From Streptomyces omiyaensis (lineage in GTDB: Bacteria; Actinomycetota; Actinomycetes; Streptomycetales; Streptomycetaceae), in contig NZ_BMVV01000017.1 in NCBI RefSeq assembly GCF_014650895.1, forward strand, positions 1 through 64,000: DNA of 64,000 bases, written 5' to 3'. Position 1 is the stretch's first letter, and each line of letters starts with the position of its first letter. The position numbers were made by a program, and so were the translations under genes. Below, one piece after another: positions 24,703 to 33,467 of this stretch. The notes below the pieces were generated by a model that did not search any database, had not been told where the DNA came from, and was given only the letters and a program-made list of their open reading frames with translations.

Positions 24703-24956
24703 GCAACACGGAATTGCCTTGCGGCGTCCCGGTCCGGCAAAGTCTTGCTTCCGTCAGGCCCCGCATACGGCACCCGTGCACCCTCGATGCTCTCGAAGGC
24801 GCACAGCAGCACCGCACAACTCCACAATCGACGCCGCATGCCGCCCACAGCACCACGGGCCCGTGTCTTCTGTGACCCGGTACGACGAAGACCAGCGCGA
24901 GGGGCACGATTTCGCCCGCGTGGTCACCGCTGCGGGTGATGCTGGAAGGAAACCGT

Positions 24957-25679
24957 GTGAGCCGGATCTCGGTCCGGGGATTCGCGGTGGCGTCAGCCAC
25001 TGCGGTCACCACCGTCGGTGCCGTCGTCGGAGTTGCCACGGGCAACGCCGCGCAGGCCACCTCGGACGACAACTTCGAGGCCGCCGCGGCCGACAGCACG
25101 CTGCTCGCGGACATCCCCGCGGGCGCGCAGGCACAGGTACAGGTCGCCTCCCTCGCGGAGCAGGCCGACGTCCAGGCCGCCGCCGCCGACGCCACCGCGC
25201 GCAAGGGCGCCGAAGAGGCCGCGCGCCTCAAGGCCGCCGAGGACGCGGAGGCGAAGAAGAAGGCCGCCGACGAGAAGGCCGAGAAGGAGAAGAAGGAGCG
25301 CGAGGAGCGGGAGGCCCGCGAGAAGGCCGAGCGCGCCAGCCGCGACGCCGTCCGCGACGCGTCGAGCTTCGCCGCCCAGGGCTCCTACTCCGTCTCCGAG
25401 GTCAAGGCGATCGCCCGCCAGATGGTCCCGGCCTCGCAGTTCCAGTGCTTCAGCAACATCGTGGACCACGAGTCCACCTGGAACTACCGGGCGCAGAACC
25501 CGTCGTCCGGCGCCTACGGCCTCGTCCAGGCGCTGCCGGGCAGCAAGATGTCCTCGGCCGGCGCCGACTGGCAGACCAACCCCGCCACCCAGATCAAGTG
25601 GGGCCTCAGCTACATGAACGGCCGCTACGGCAGCCCTTGCGGCGCCTGGTCGTTCTGGCAGGCCAACCGCTGGTATTAG
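24957..25679 (+). CDS. secreted lytic-transglycosylase-like protein (SLT fold)
   Basis: This is a 240-residue secreted protein. GTG 24957 follows GGAAGGAAACCGT, a good ribosome binding site. A signal peptide (about 1-35, ending near GNAAQA) is followed by a charged Lys/Glu/Ala coiled-coil stretch (about 85-140) that can span the wall. The C-terminal lysozyme-like domain has FSNIVDHESTWNYRAQNP with the likely catalytic Glu, then SGAYGLVQALPGSKM and a final CGAWSFWQANRWY. It probably cleaves or remodels peptidoglycan. Its TAG stop forms part of a MITE-like terminal repeat. Confidence 0.88.
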   Translation: MSRISVRGFAVASATAVTTVGAVVGVATGNAAQATSDDNFEAAAADSTLLADIPAGAQAQVQVASLAEQADVQAAAADATARKGAEEAARLKAAEDAEAKKKAADEKAEKEKKEREEREAREKAERASRDAVRDASSFAAQGSYSVSEVKAIARQMVPASQFQCFSNIVDHESTWNYRAQNPSSGAYGLVQALPGSKMSSAGADWQTNPATQIKWGLSYMNGRYGSPCGAWSFWQANRWY

Positions 25680-25876
25680 GGCCTGTCTGACCATTCCCGT
25701 CGGGTCCGGCCCGCCCGGCAGGCACTCCCCCGTAGCCCTTCGGGCACGGGAGGTGCCCCCATGCCGCACGGCCGAAACGCCCGAGTAGCTCGGCTACGAG
25801 GGCGCCCCGGCCGCACGCCGATCGCACGCACCGGACGACCCGGCCTGATCCGACGCCCATGGTCAGACAGGCCCTA
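25677..25876. mobile_element. 200-bp MITE-like element with perfect 17-bp terminal inverted repeats
   Basis: TAGGGCCTGTCTGACCA (25677-25693) is exactly inverted at 25860-25876. The interior has no gene but several inverted repeats. The element lies between the transglycosylase stop codon (its first three bases) and that gene's terminator. Its size, non-coding interior and exact terminal repeats fit a non-autonomous transposon. The parental IS family cannot be assigned. Confidence 0.8.
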
Positions 25877-25897
25877 GGGCCGCGCGCGCTCAACCCC

Positions 25898-25934
25898 AGG
25901 AAGCCCCGCACCGTCCTACGGTGCGGGGCTTCCT
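25898..25934 (+). terminator. terminator of the transglycosylase gene
   Basis: A 17-bp perfect stem with a 3-nt loop (25898-25914 and 25918-25934). It now lies 219 bp from the stop codon because of the inserted element. Confidence 0.8.
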
Positions 25935-25977
25935 GCGTGTAGGTTGCCAGGGACCGAACGGGGGGAAGAAGGACGAG

Positions 25978-27408
25978 ATGTCAAGACTGCCAGGATGGCT
26001 GAGCCGACTGGGCGAGGGCATCAGCCGCATGGGGAGCGAGCTGGAGGCCCGGCACGCCGAGGCCGCGGGGGACACGCCCGACGGACCGCCGTACGAGCGC
26101 CCGCCGGCGACGGCGGCCCCGGAGCGTCCGGACGGCCCGGCGAAGACCGCCACGGCCGCCGCGGGCGACGCCGGCTCCGCCGCGGCGGTCGCCGTCGCCG
26201 AGGGCCGTACCGTCCCCGCCCCGCCGGCCTACGCCCCGGCCGTCCCCGCCCGTCCCGACCCGGTGTCCGCCATCCCGTGGGGACTGCGGGTCGCCGGCGA
26301 GGCCGGCTGGCGGCTGCTCGTCCTCGCCGGGACCGTCTGGGTGCTGATGCGGGTCATCAGCTCCGTCCAGCTCGTCGTCCTCGCCTTCGTCGCCGCCCTC
26401 CTGGTCACCGCGCTGCTCCAGCCGACCGTGGCGCGGCTGCGGACCATGGGCGTGCCGCGCGGGCTGGCCACGGCCATCACCGCCATCTCCGGCTTCGTCG
26501 TGATGGGGCTGGTCGGCTGGTTCGTGGTGTGGCAGGTGATGGACAACATCGACAACCTCACCGACCGGGTCAGGGACGGCATCGAGGAGCTGAAGCGCTG
26601 GCTCCTCGACAGCCCCTTCCACGTGACCGAGCGCCAGATCAACGACATCGCCAAGAACCTCAGCGACACCATCGGCGCCAACGCCGAGCAGATCACCTCC
26701 GCCGGCCTCCAGGGCGTCACCGTCATCGTCGAGACCATGACCGGCATCCTGCTGGCCATGTTCTCCACCCTCTTCCTGCTCTACGACGGGAAGAAGGTCT
26801 GGGAGTGGACGCTGAAGCTCGTCCCGGCGCAGGCCAGGCCCGGGGTCGCCGGCGCCGGTCCGCGCGCCTGGCGCACCCTCACCGCCTATGTGCGCGGCAC
26901 CGTCCTGGTCGCCCTCATCGACGCCGTCTTCATCGGCCTGGGCCTCTACTTCCTCGACGTGCCGATGGCGGTCCCGCTCGCCGTCTTCATCTTCCTCTTC
27001 GCCTTCATCCCGCTGGTCGGAGCCGTCATCTCCGGCGCCCTCGCCGTGCTGGTCGCCCTCGTCACCAACGGCGTCTTCACCGCGCTGATGGTGCTGGTGG
27101 TGGTCCTCGCCGTGCAGCAGATCGAGGGCCACGTCCTCCAGCCGTTCATCCTCGGCCGGGCCGTCCGCGTCCACCCGCTGGCCGTGGTCCTCGCGGTCGC
27201 CGCGGGCGGACTGACGGCCGGCATCGGCGGTGCCGTCGTCGCCGTCCCGCTCGTCGCGGTCTCCAACACCGTCGTCGGCTACCTGAAGGCGTGGAGCCAC
27301 GAGCCGGCACTGCTCACCAGCCCCGAGCCGCGCGGCGCGACCGCCTTCGAGGTGGCGCCGACGCCGGCGCCCGGATCGCCGGAGCGCGGGCGGAAGGGGA
27401 AGGCGTGA
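25978..27408 (+). CDS. AI-2E family transporter-like membrane protein
   Basis: This is a 476-residue protein starting at ATG 25978 after GAAGGACGAG. The first ~95 residues are a disordered Ala/Pro-rich cytoplasmic part. About eight membrane segments follow, with the family pattern LQPTVARLRTMGVPRGLATAI, a long loop (DNIDNLTDRVRDGIEELKRW), AFIPLVGAVISGALAVLVAL and QQIEGHVLQPFILGRAVRVHPL. Members include AI-2 exporters and Na+/H+ antiporters; the substrate here is unknown. It is translationally coupled (GTGA) to the next gene. Confidence 0.9.
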   Translation: MSRLPGWLSRLGEGISRMGSELEARHAEAAGDTPDGPPYERPPATAAPERPDGPAKTATAAAGDAGSAAAVAVAEGRTVPAPPAYAPAVPARPDPVSAIPWGLRVAGEAGWRLLVLAGTVWVLMRVISSVQLVVLAFVAALLVTALLQPTVARLRTMGVPRGLATAITAISGFVVMGLVGWFVVWQVMDNIDNLTDRVRDGIEELKRWLLDSPFHVTERQINDIAKNLSDTIGANAEQITSAGLQGVTVIVETMTGILLAMFSTLFLLYDGKKVWEWTLKLVPAQARPGVAGAGPRAWRTLTAYVRGTVLVALIDAVFIGLGLYFLDVPMAVPLAVFIFLFAFIPLVGAVISGALAVLVALVTNGVFTALMVLVVVLAVQQIEGHVLQPFILGRAVRVHPLAVVLAVAAGGLTAGIGGAVVAVPLVAVSNTVVGYLKAWSHEPALLTSPEPRGATAFEVAPTPAPGSPERGRKGKA

Positions 27409-28079
27409 TCTCGGAGCCCGAACTGGAGGGCGGTGCCCCCTTCGTGACCGCCGAGGTCCTGACGGAGGAGCGGCCGCCGCGCCCGCCCCGGGGCCGCCGG
27501 CCCTGGCTGTGGGCGTTCGGCGGCGCCGTGCTCGCCTCGGCGGTGTGGGGCGCGGGGCTGTACGCGTACGGAGCGGGGCAGCGCGACGAGGGCGTGGAGC
27601 TGGGCGGGTACCGGCCGGTCGAGGAGCTGTGCGAGCGGGCCGGGCTGGAGGGCCTGTCCGTCGTCCTCGGCAAGCGCGGCACGGCGGGCATCGGGCCGTT
27701 CCTGGACGAGCCGGTGCTGAGCGAGAGCTCCTGCTTCGTCAGCTTCGGCGAGGGCGACCGCGAGCAGGGTGCCTCCGTCACGTACACCCTGCACAAGAAG
27801 GCCGACCCCGAGGTCGAGTTCGCCGCGCGGGCGAAGTACTCCGACCTCTTCGAGCCGATCGCCGGCGTCGGCGAGCAGGCGTTCTTCGGCGACCGGGGCG
27901 AGGACGGCGGCACGCTGCGGGTGCTCGACGGGCAGGCGGTGGTCCAGATCGAGGTCCACCGCAACTACTACGAGGACGAGGACGGCGAGATGGCCGAGGC
28001 GGTCGGCCCCGACCTCTCCGGGATCGACGTCCCGATGACCCAGGACCTCCTCGCGCTGCTCGCGGCGCTCAAGAAGTAG
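27405..28079 (+). CDS. hypothetical membrane-anchored protein
   Basis: This is a 224-residue protein whose GTG overlaps the stop of the AI-2E-type gene. One transmembrane segment (about residues 30-52) is preceded by a Pro/Arg-rich cytoplasmic start. The extracytoplasmic part has three Cys (ELCERAGLE, SSCFVSFGEGD) and resembles the lipoprotein-like sensor domains common in Streptomyces (GVGEQAFFGDRGEDGGTLRV). No function is known. The operon ends with a very strong terminator. Confidence 0.75.
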   Translation: MISEPELEGGAPFVTAEVLTEERPPRPPRGRRPWLWAFGGAVLASAVWGAGLYAYGAGQRDEGVELGGYRPVEELCERAGLEGLSVVLGKRGTAGIGPFLDEPVLSESSCFVSFGEGDREQGASVTYTLHKKADPEVEFAARAKYSDLFEPIAGVGEQAFFGDRGEDGGTLRVLDGQAVVQIEVHRNYYEDEDGEMAEAVGPDLSGIDVPMTQDLLALLAALKK

Positions 28080-28084
28080 CCGGA

Positions 28085-28133
28085 CACGGCGGAGGGGCCC
28101 CGGAGCGATCCGCTCCGGGGCCCCTCCGCCGTG
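28085..28133. terminator. bidirectional terminator
   Basis: A 23-bp perfect stem with a 3-nt loop (28085-28107 and 28111-28133) between the convergent membrane-protein operon and ahpCD. Confidence 0.9.
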
Positions 28134-28145
28134 AGGCTCCGCCGA

Positions 28146-28679
28146 CTACTCGGCGAGGACGGCCTCCGCGTCCAGGGTGACGGCGACCGCCTGGATCACC
28201 GAGGCGATCTTGAACGCCTCCTGGATCGTCTCGCGGTCGACGCCGGCCTTGCGCAGGACCTGCTCGTGCGAGTCCAGGCACTGGCCGCAGCCGTTGATCG
28301 CGGAGACGGCGAGCGACCAGAGCTCGAAGTCGACCTTCTCGACGCCCGGGTTGCCGATGACGTTCATCCGCAGGCCGGCCCGCATCGTCCCGTACTCGGG
28401 GTCCGACAGCAGGTGCCGGGTCCGGTAGAAGACGTTGTTCATCGCCATGATGGCGGCGGCGGACTTGGCGGCCTGGTACGCCTCGGGCTTCAGGTTCGCC
28501 TGGGCCTCGGGCTCCAGCTCCCTCAGCACCTTCGGCGAGCGCGAGGCGATCGCGCAGGCCAGCACGGTGCCCCACAGCTGCTGCTGCGGGAGCTCGCTGT
28601 TGCCGATGACCGAGCCGAGGTTCAGCTTCAGGTCCTTGGCGAAGTCCGGTATGGCGGACTTGAGCTCATCGAGGGCCAT
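28146..28679 (-). CDS. ahpD: alkylhydroperoxidase AhpD
   Basis: This is a 177-residue protein with the active site CGQCLDSHE (Cys131, Cys134, His138), which reduces AhpC in actinobacteria through lipoylated proteins. The full family length is present. ATG 28679 is chosen; the in-frame GTG at 28685 overlaps the ahpC stop but gives a poorer N-terminus. It is the second gene of the ahpCD operon, 2 nt after ahpC, controlled by the divergent oxyR. Confidence 0.95.
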   Translation of the reverse strand: MALDELKSAIPDFAKDLKLNLGSVIGNSELPQQQLWGTVLACAIASRSPKVLRELEPEAQANLKPEAYQAAKSAAAIMAMNNVFYRTRHLLSDPEYGTMRAGLRMNVIGNPGVEKVDFELWSLAVSAINGCGQCLDSHEQVLRKAGVDRETIQEAFKIASVIQAVAVTLDAEAVLAE

Positions 28680-28681
28680 GC

Positions 28682-29236
28682 TCACTCACCGGCCAGGAGC
28701 TTGCCGGCGTCCAGGGTGTCCTCGCCCTTGGTCCAGTTGCAGGGGCAGAGCTCGTCGGTCTGCAGGGCGTCGAGGACCCGCAGGACCTCCTTGGGGTTAC
28801 GGCCCACGGAGCCGGCGGTCACCATGGTGAACTGGATCTCGTTGTTCGGGTCCACGATGAAGACGGCGCGCTGGGCGAAGCCGTCCTCGCCCCGGACGCC
28901 GCAGTCGCTCATGAGCTCGTGCTTCGAGTCGGCGAGCATCGGGAAGGGCAGGTCGCGCAGATCGGCGTGGTCCTTGCGCCAGGCGTGGTGCACGAACTCG
29001 GAGTCGCCGGAGACGCCGAGGATCTGGGCGTCGCGGTCCGCGAACTCGTCGTTCAGCTTGCCGAAGGCGGCGATCTCGGTCGGGCAGACGAAGGTGAAGT
29101 CCTTCGGCCAGAAGAACACCACGCGCCACTTGCCCTCGTAGGACTTGTGGTCGATCTGCGCGAACTCCTTGCCGCTCTCCAGCGACACGCAGGCGGTCAG
29201 GTCGTAGGTGGGGAACTGGTCACCGACAGTGAGCAC
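28682..29236 (-). CDS. ahpC: peroxiredoxin AhpC
   Basis: This is a 184-residue two-Cys peroxiredoxin that reduces hydrogen and alkyl peroxides. The peroxidatic cysteine is in TFVCPTE (about residue 51), and the resolving region ELCPCNW is near the C-terminus. GTG 29236 follows AAGGAGAGCGC, so an upstream in-frame ATG-like start is not used. It is divergent from oxyR with 133 bp between the starts. Confidence 0.95.
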   Translation of the reverse strand: MLTVGDQFPTYDLTACVSLESGKEFAQIDHKSYEGKWRVVFFWPKDFTFVCPTEIAAFGKLNDEFADRDAQILGVSGDSEFVHHAWRKDHADLRDLPFPMLADSKHELMSDCGVRGEDGFAQRAVFIVDPNNEIQFTMVTAGSVGRNPKEVLRVLDALQTDELCPCNWTKGEDTLDAGKLLAGE

Positions 29237-29369
29237 GCGCTCTCCTTGCAGCATGGAAGGATCCCTTTTGGGGGCTTCCGTGAGGGGTTGGACGGTTCAC
29301 AGCATGGCACGCAGTGCATTGATCAGTGAAATAGCTAGAGTGGGTCGTGTTGATCGAAGGTGGTTATCA
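29237..29369. promoter_or_regulatory. ahpC-oxyR divergent regulatory region, likely OxyR site
   Basis: The AT-rich part at about 29310-29360 (ATTGATCAGTGAAATAGCTA and GTGTTGATCGAAG) stands out in this genome and holds ATAG/GATC-type elements spaced by 7 nt. OxyR is known to bind the ahpC-oxyR intergenic region in streptomycetes. The exact operator was not resolved. Confidence 0.5.
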
Positions 29370-30344
29370 GTGGCTTCCCCGTACGCCCCTCAGCACGCCC
29401 CCCAGCGGGCCAAGCAGCCCAGCCTCTCCCAGCTCAGGGCCTTCACCGCGGTCGCCGAGCACCTGCACTTCCGTGACGCGGCGGCCGCCATCGGGATGAG
29501 TCAGCCCGCGCTCTCGGGCGCGGTTTCGGCTCTCGAAGAGGCACTCGGTGTCCAGCTCCTGGAGCGGACCACCCGCAAGGTGCTGCTCTCGCCCGCCGGC
29601 GAGCGGCTCGCGGTCCGCGCCCGGGCCGTCCTCGACGCGGTCGCCGAGCTGATGGACGAGGCGGAGGGCGCGCGCGCCCCCTTCACCGGCGTCCTCCGGC
29701 TGGGCGTCATCCCGACCGTCGCGCCCTACCTGCTGCCGGCCGTGCTGCGCCTGATCCACCGCCGCTACCCGGAGCTCGACCTCCAGGTGCACGAGGAGCA
29801 GACCTCCTCCCTCCTGGAGGGCCTGGCCGCGGGCCGCCTCGACCTGCTGCTCCTCGCCGTGCCGCTCGGCGTGCCCGGCGTCACCGAGCTCCCGCTCTTC
29901 GACGAGGACTTCGTGCTGGTCACCGCGGAGGGGCACCCGTTGGCCGGGCGGGACGACATCCCGCGCGAGGCCCTCAGGGAGCTGCGGCTGCTCCTCCTCG
30001 ACGAGGGGCACTGCCTGCGCGACCAGGCCCTCGACGTGTGCCGGGAGGCCGGGCGCGAGGACGGCGCCGAGGTCACCACCACCGCGGCCGGCCTCTCCAC
30101 CCTGGTCCAGCTGGTCGCCGGCGGCCTCGGCGTGACCCTGCTGCCGAGGACGGCCGTCACCGTCGAGACCGCCCGCAACACCGCCCTGTGCACGGGCCTC
30201 TTCACCGCCCCGGCACCCACCCGCCGGGTCGCCCTCGCCATGCGGTCCGGAGCGGCCCGGCAGGCCGAGTTCGAGGAGCTGGCCGAGGCGCTGCGCGAGG
30301 AGCTGGAGTCGCTTCCCGTACGGGTGCTGGGCGCGGGTTCCTGA
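29370..30344 (+). CDS. oxyR: peroxide-sensing LysR-type regulator OxyR
   Basis: This is a 324-residue LysR regulator. The N-terminal winged HTH (LSQLRAFTAVAEHLHFRDAA, MSQPALSGAVSALEEALG) is followed by the sensor domain with CLRDQALDVC, i.e. Cys215 and Cys224, nine residues apart as in E. coli OxyR (Cys199/Cys208), forming a disulfide on oxidation. GTG 29370 follows a GAAGG ribosome binding site. It is divergent from ahpCD, which it most likely activates. Confidence 0.95.
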   Translation: MASPYAPQHAPQRAKQPSLSQLRAFTAVAEHLHFRDAAAAIGMSQPALSGAVSALEEALGVQLLERTTRKVLLSPAGERLAVRARAVLDAVAELMDEAEGARAPFTGVLRLGVIPTVAPYLLPAVLRLIHRRYPELDLQVHEEQTSSLLEGLAAGRLDLLLLAVPLGVPGVTELPLFDEDFVLVTAEGHPLAGRDDIPREALRELRLLLLDEGHCLRDQALDVCREAGREDGAEVTTTAAGLSTLVQLVAGGLGVTLLPRTAVTVETARNTALCTGLFTAPAPTRRVALAMRSGAARQAEFEELAEALREELESLPVRVLGAGS

Positions 30345-30369
30345 CCCCCGGGGCGGTCCGTGCGCGACG

Positions 30370-30413
30370 GGGCGCGGGTTCCCGGCACCCCCCGGTGCCG
30401 GGAACCCGCGCCC
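30370..30413. terminator. bidirectional terminator between oxyR and the ABC permease
   Basis: A 20-bp perfect stem with a 4-nt C loop (30370-30389 and 30394-30413). Confidence 0.9.
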
Positions 30414-30438
30414 TTCCCCCGTACATCCGTCCGGCGGG

Positions 30439-32787
30439 TTACTCCGTGCGCAGCCCGTCCGCGCGCATCAGCCGCCACAGCAGGGGCAGGCTCAGCAGCG
30501 TCACCGCCGCGATGAGGCCGGCCCCGACGCCGACGACCGGCAGGAAGACCCACCAGTCCTGCACCCGCTGGCCTGTCATCGCCAGCAGGACCGATCCGAG
30601 ACCGATGCCGCCGGCCACCGCGAGGGCGAGGCCGACGCCGATCGGCACCGCCGTCTGCCACAGCACCGACCAGCTCAGGGTCGTGCGCCGGGTGCCGAAG
30701 GCGACCAGCGAGGAGAGCAGCCGCTTGCGGTCGCGCAGCTGCTCCAGGGTCGCGACCAGCAGCGAGGCCGCGACGAGCAGCATCGTCAGGGTCGAGCCGA
30801 CGAGGATGCCGGTGCGCACGCTGAGGAAGCGGGAGCTCTGCTCGGTGTCGCTCAGCCCGCGGACGGTGGCGGTCGGGTCGATCGCCAGGGCCGCGTTCCG
30901 CACCAGCTCGGGGGCGTCCGGGGAGGCCGGGTCGAAGCGCACCATCACCTCGGCGGAGGGGTCGTCGAGCTGCCGCACGTCGAGGGAGCCGGTGGTGGCG
31001 AGGAGGCCGTAGCGGTGCAGGCCGGCCGGGTCGCGGCGGGCCTCCACCTTCCGGGCGTCCGCGGGGATCCGCCACGTCGGCACGGTCCCCCGCCGGTCCG
31101 GGTCGCGGAGCGCGACCTCGGCGCCGGGGCGGGCGGTCTGCTCGATCCAGGTCGCGTCCGGGGCGTCGGTGGCGCCCTTCGGCGGGAGGGCCACGAAGAC
31201 GTCGCCGTCCGCGCAGGACGGCAGCACGGCGTACTCGCGGAGCGAGGCGCAGTCGCCGACGGAGAGCTGGGTGATCGGGGCGAAGTCCTCGCCCTCGCGC
31301 AGCGGTCCCGGCCGGAAGACGTGCGCGTCGGTGGTGCCGATCACGCGCGTGACGCCGTCGACGGAGGCGAGCCGGTCGATGGTCCGCCGGGCCTCGTCGC
31401 CGTCCCGGGCGTCCAGCGAGGTCTGGAGCTGGGCCCGGGTGGTGTCGTGGCCGGTGAGGGAGGTGAAGTCCCGCTCCATTGCCTGGAAGAGCATCTGGAG
31501 CGCGATCGCCCCGGCCGCCGCGACCACGATGCCGCTGACCGCGCGGGCGGCGGTGCCGCTGGACAGCTGGAGCCGGCGGACCGCGAGCTGCCAGGAGACC
31601 GGACCGCCGCGCAGCCGCTTCACCACCGCCTCGACGAGCCACGGCAGCAGACCGGTCAGGCCGACGAGGACGAGGACGGTGCCGCCGCCGATGGCGACGG
31701 TGTCGATGGCGGTGTCCTCCATCCGGATGCCGCCGACCGTCGGGGCGAGCAGCGCGGCCCCGGCGGCCAGGATCAGCACCCGCCACCACAGCCGGCGGCG
31801 GCGCGGGGTCGCGGCGCGGACCACGCCCAGCGGTTCGATGGCCACCCCGCGCAGGGCGAAGAGGGTGACGACGACGGAGGCCACCGGCACCACGGCGAGG
31901 ACGAGCAGGGCGAGCGCGGCGTGCGGGACGACGTCGGACGGGAAGGCGTTGACGTCCCAGATCTCGACGGCCCCGGCGAACTGCCGGGAGACCAGGAAGA
32001 GTCCCGCGCCGACGACGAGGCCGAGCAGCGCCCCGGCGAGGGACTCGCCGGCCGCGATCCGCCGGGTGGTGCCGTTGTCCGCGCCGACGAGCCGGAGCGC
32101 GGCGAGCCTGCGGTCGCGCTGCTCGCCGCCGAAGCGGGCGGCGGTGGCGATGAAGACGAGGACGGGCAGCAGCAGCACCACGTACGCGATGACGACGAGG
32201 AGCAGCAGGAAGGCGTTCATCGGCTCCTCCGGCACCGACCAGCCGTAGCGCTCGGCGCGCCCGTCGTAGTTGTCGGTGGTGAGGAAGCCTGCGTGGGCCA
32301 CGTACCGCAGTTCGTTCGGGCCGATGAGTCCGGCCTCGCCGATCGTCCCGGCCACCTCGTAGGGGAGCCGTTCCTTCAGGAGGGCGCCGTCGGGGGAGTC
32401 GAGCAGCCGGCCGAGGGCGGGGGAGACGAGCATCTCGCCCTCGGCGGGCATCCCGGCCGTGCCGGGCGGCGTCGGGGCCTTCGGGCCCTCCGGTTTGAGC
32501 AGCAGACCGCTGAGGGCGGTGCCCCGGTAGGAGCTGTGCTGCGTGTAGTGGAGGAAGGTGTCGGGGCGGGGGGCCTCGATCTCGTGGGCGGCGTCGGCGG
32601 CGCGGGCCGCCTCCCGGACCTCGCGCTGGAAGAGCATGCTCGGCAGCGAGGAGGCGAGCAGGAGCAGGGCCACCCCGAAGCCGACCCCGGCCGCGGTGAG
32701 CAGGGTGCGCAGCAGTCCGGAGCGGCCGCCGGTGAGGGCGAAGCGGGCGCCGAGGGTCAGGTCGCGGCCCCAGGTGCTCGGTGTCAT
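30439..32787 (-). CDS. FtsX/MacB-type ABC transporter permease
   Basis: This is a 782-residue membrane protein with two FtsX-type blocks. One N-terminal span, a 200-residue extracytoplasmic domain and three spans (about 215-350) are followed by a hydrophobic middle pair, a second large extracytoplasmic domain (about 470-640) and three final spans (SLLVATLEQLRDRKRLLSSL marks the second FtsX domain). Its ATG overlaps the ATPase stop (ATGA). It probably exports or expels a hydrophobic compound or peptide, or acts mechanically at the envelope; the substrate is unknown. Confidence 0.88.
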   Translation of the reverse strand: MTPSTWGRDLTLGARFALTGGRSGLLRTLLTAAGVGFGVALLLLASSLPSMLFQREVREAARAADAAHEIEAPRPDTFLHYTQHSSYRGTALSGLLLKPEGPKAPTPPGTAGMPAEGEMLVSPALGRLLDSPDGALLKERLPYEVAGTIGEAGLIGPNELRYVAHAGFLTTDNYDGRAERYGWSVPEEPMNAFLLLLVVIAYVVLLLPVLVFIATAARFGGEQRDRRLAALRLVGADNGTTRRIAAGESLAGALLGLVVGAGLFLVSRQFAGAVEIWDVNAFPSDVVPHAALALLVLAVVPVASVVVTLFALRGVAIEPLGVVRAATPRRRRLWWRVLILAAGAALLAPTVGGIRMEDTAIDTVAIGGGTVLVLVGLTGLLPWLVEAVVKRLRGGPVSWQLAVRRLQLSSGTAARAVSGIVVAAAGAIALQMLFQAMERDFTSLTGHDTTRAQLQTSLDARDGDEARRTIDRLASVDGVTRVIGTTDAHVFRPGPLREGEDFAPITQLSVGDCASLREYAVLPSCADGDVFVALPPKGATDAPDATWIEQTARPGAEVALRDPDRRGTVPTWRIPADARKVEARRDPAGLHRYGLLATTGSLDVRQLDDPSAEVMVRFDPASPDAPELVRNAALAIDPTATVRGLSDTEQSSRFLSVRTGILVGSTLTMLLVAASLLVATLEQLRDRKRLLSSLVAFGTRRTTLSWSVLWQTAVPIGVGLALAVAGGIGLGSVLLAMTGQRVQDWWVFLPVVGVGAGLIAAVTLLSLPLLWRLMRADGLRTE

Positions 32788-33467
32788 GCCGCCCACTCCG
32801 TGTCCCGGACCGAGCCGTCGCGGACGACGACCTCGCGGTCGGACCAGGCGGCGACGCGGGCCTCGTGGGTGACGAGGACGACGGCGGCGCCGGTGTCCCG
32901 GGAGGCCTCGGTGAGCAGGCGCATGACCCGCTCGCCGTTGAGGGAGTCGAGGGCGCCGGTCGGCTCGTCGGCGAAGATCACGCGGGGGGCGGTGACCAGG
33001 GCGCGGGCCACGGCGACCCGCTGGCCCTGGCCGCCGGATATCTCGCCCGGGCGCTTGTCCGCGGTGTCGTCGACCTCCAGGCGGGCGAGCCATTCGACGG
33101 CCCGCGCCTCGGCGGCCTTCCGCTTCTCGCCGTTCAGCCGGAGCGGCAGGGCCACGTTCTCCGCGCAGCTCAGCTCGGGGACGAGCTGGCCGAACTGGAA
33201 GACGAAGCCGAAGTCGGTGCGGCGCAGGGCGCTGCGGGCGGTGTCGGAGAGGGCGGTGAGGTCGCGCCCGTCGTAGGCGAGGGTGCCCGCGTCGGGGCGG
33301 ACGATGCCGGCGAGGCAGTGCAGCAGGGTGGACTTGCCGGAGCCGGAGGGTCCCATGACCGCGACGACCTCGCCGGCGCGCAGCGCGAAGTCCGCGCCGG
33401 AGAGCGCCGGGGTGGCGCCGTAGGCCTTGGTCAGGCCGGTGGCCCTGAGGAGGGGTTCGGTGGTCAT
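32784..33467 (-). CDS. ABC transporter ATP-binding protein (LolD/MacB type)
   Basis: This is a 227-residue ATPase with Walker A GPSGSGKSTLLHCLAG, a Q-loop (FVFQFGQL), signature ISGGQGQRVAVARAL, Walker B RVIFADEPTGALDS and H-loop VTHEARVA. It has the compact length typical of LolD/MacB partners of FtsX permeases. It overlaps both neighbours by 4 nt (ATGA), so PadR regulator, ATPase and permease form one coupled operon. Confidence 0.95.
   Translation of the reverse strand: MTTEPLLRATGLTKAYGATPALSGADFALRAGEVVAVMGPSGSGKSTLLHCLAGIVRPDAGTLAYDGRDLTALSDTARSALRRTDFGFVFQFGQLVPELSCAENVALPLRLNGEKRKAAEARAVEWLARLEVDDTADKRPGEISGGQGQRVAVARALVTAPRVIFADEPTGALDSLNGERVMRLLTEASRDTGAAVVLVTHEARVAAWSDREVVVRDGSVRDTEWAA

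Noticed and set aside
24645..24956. Possible c-di-AMP (ydaO-type) riboswitch before the secreted transglycosylase gene
   Set aside because: Such riboswitches precede wall hydrolase genes in Streptomyces, but I could not find the conserved core elements in this leader.
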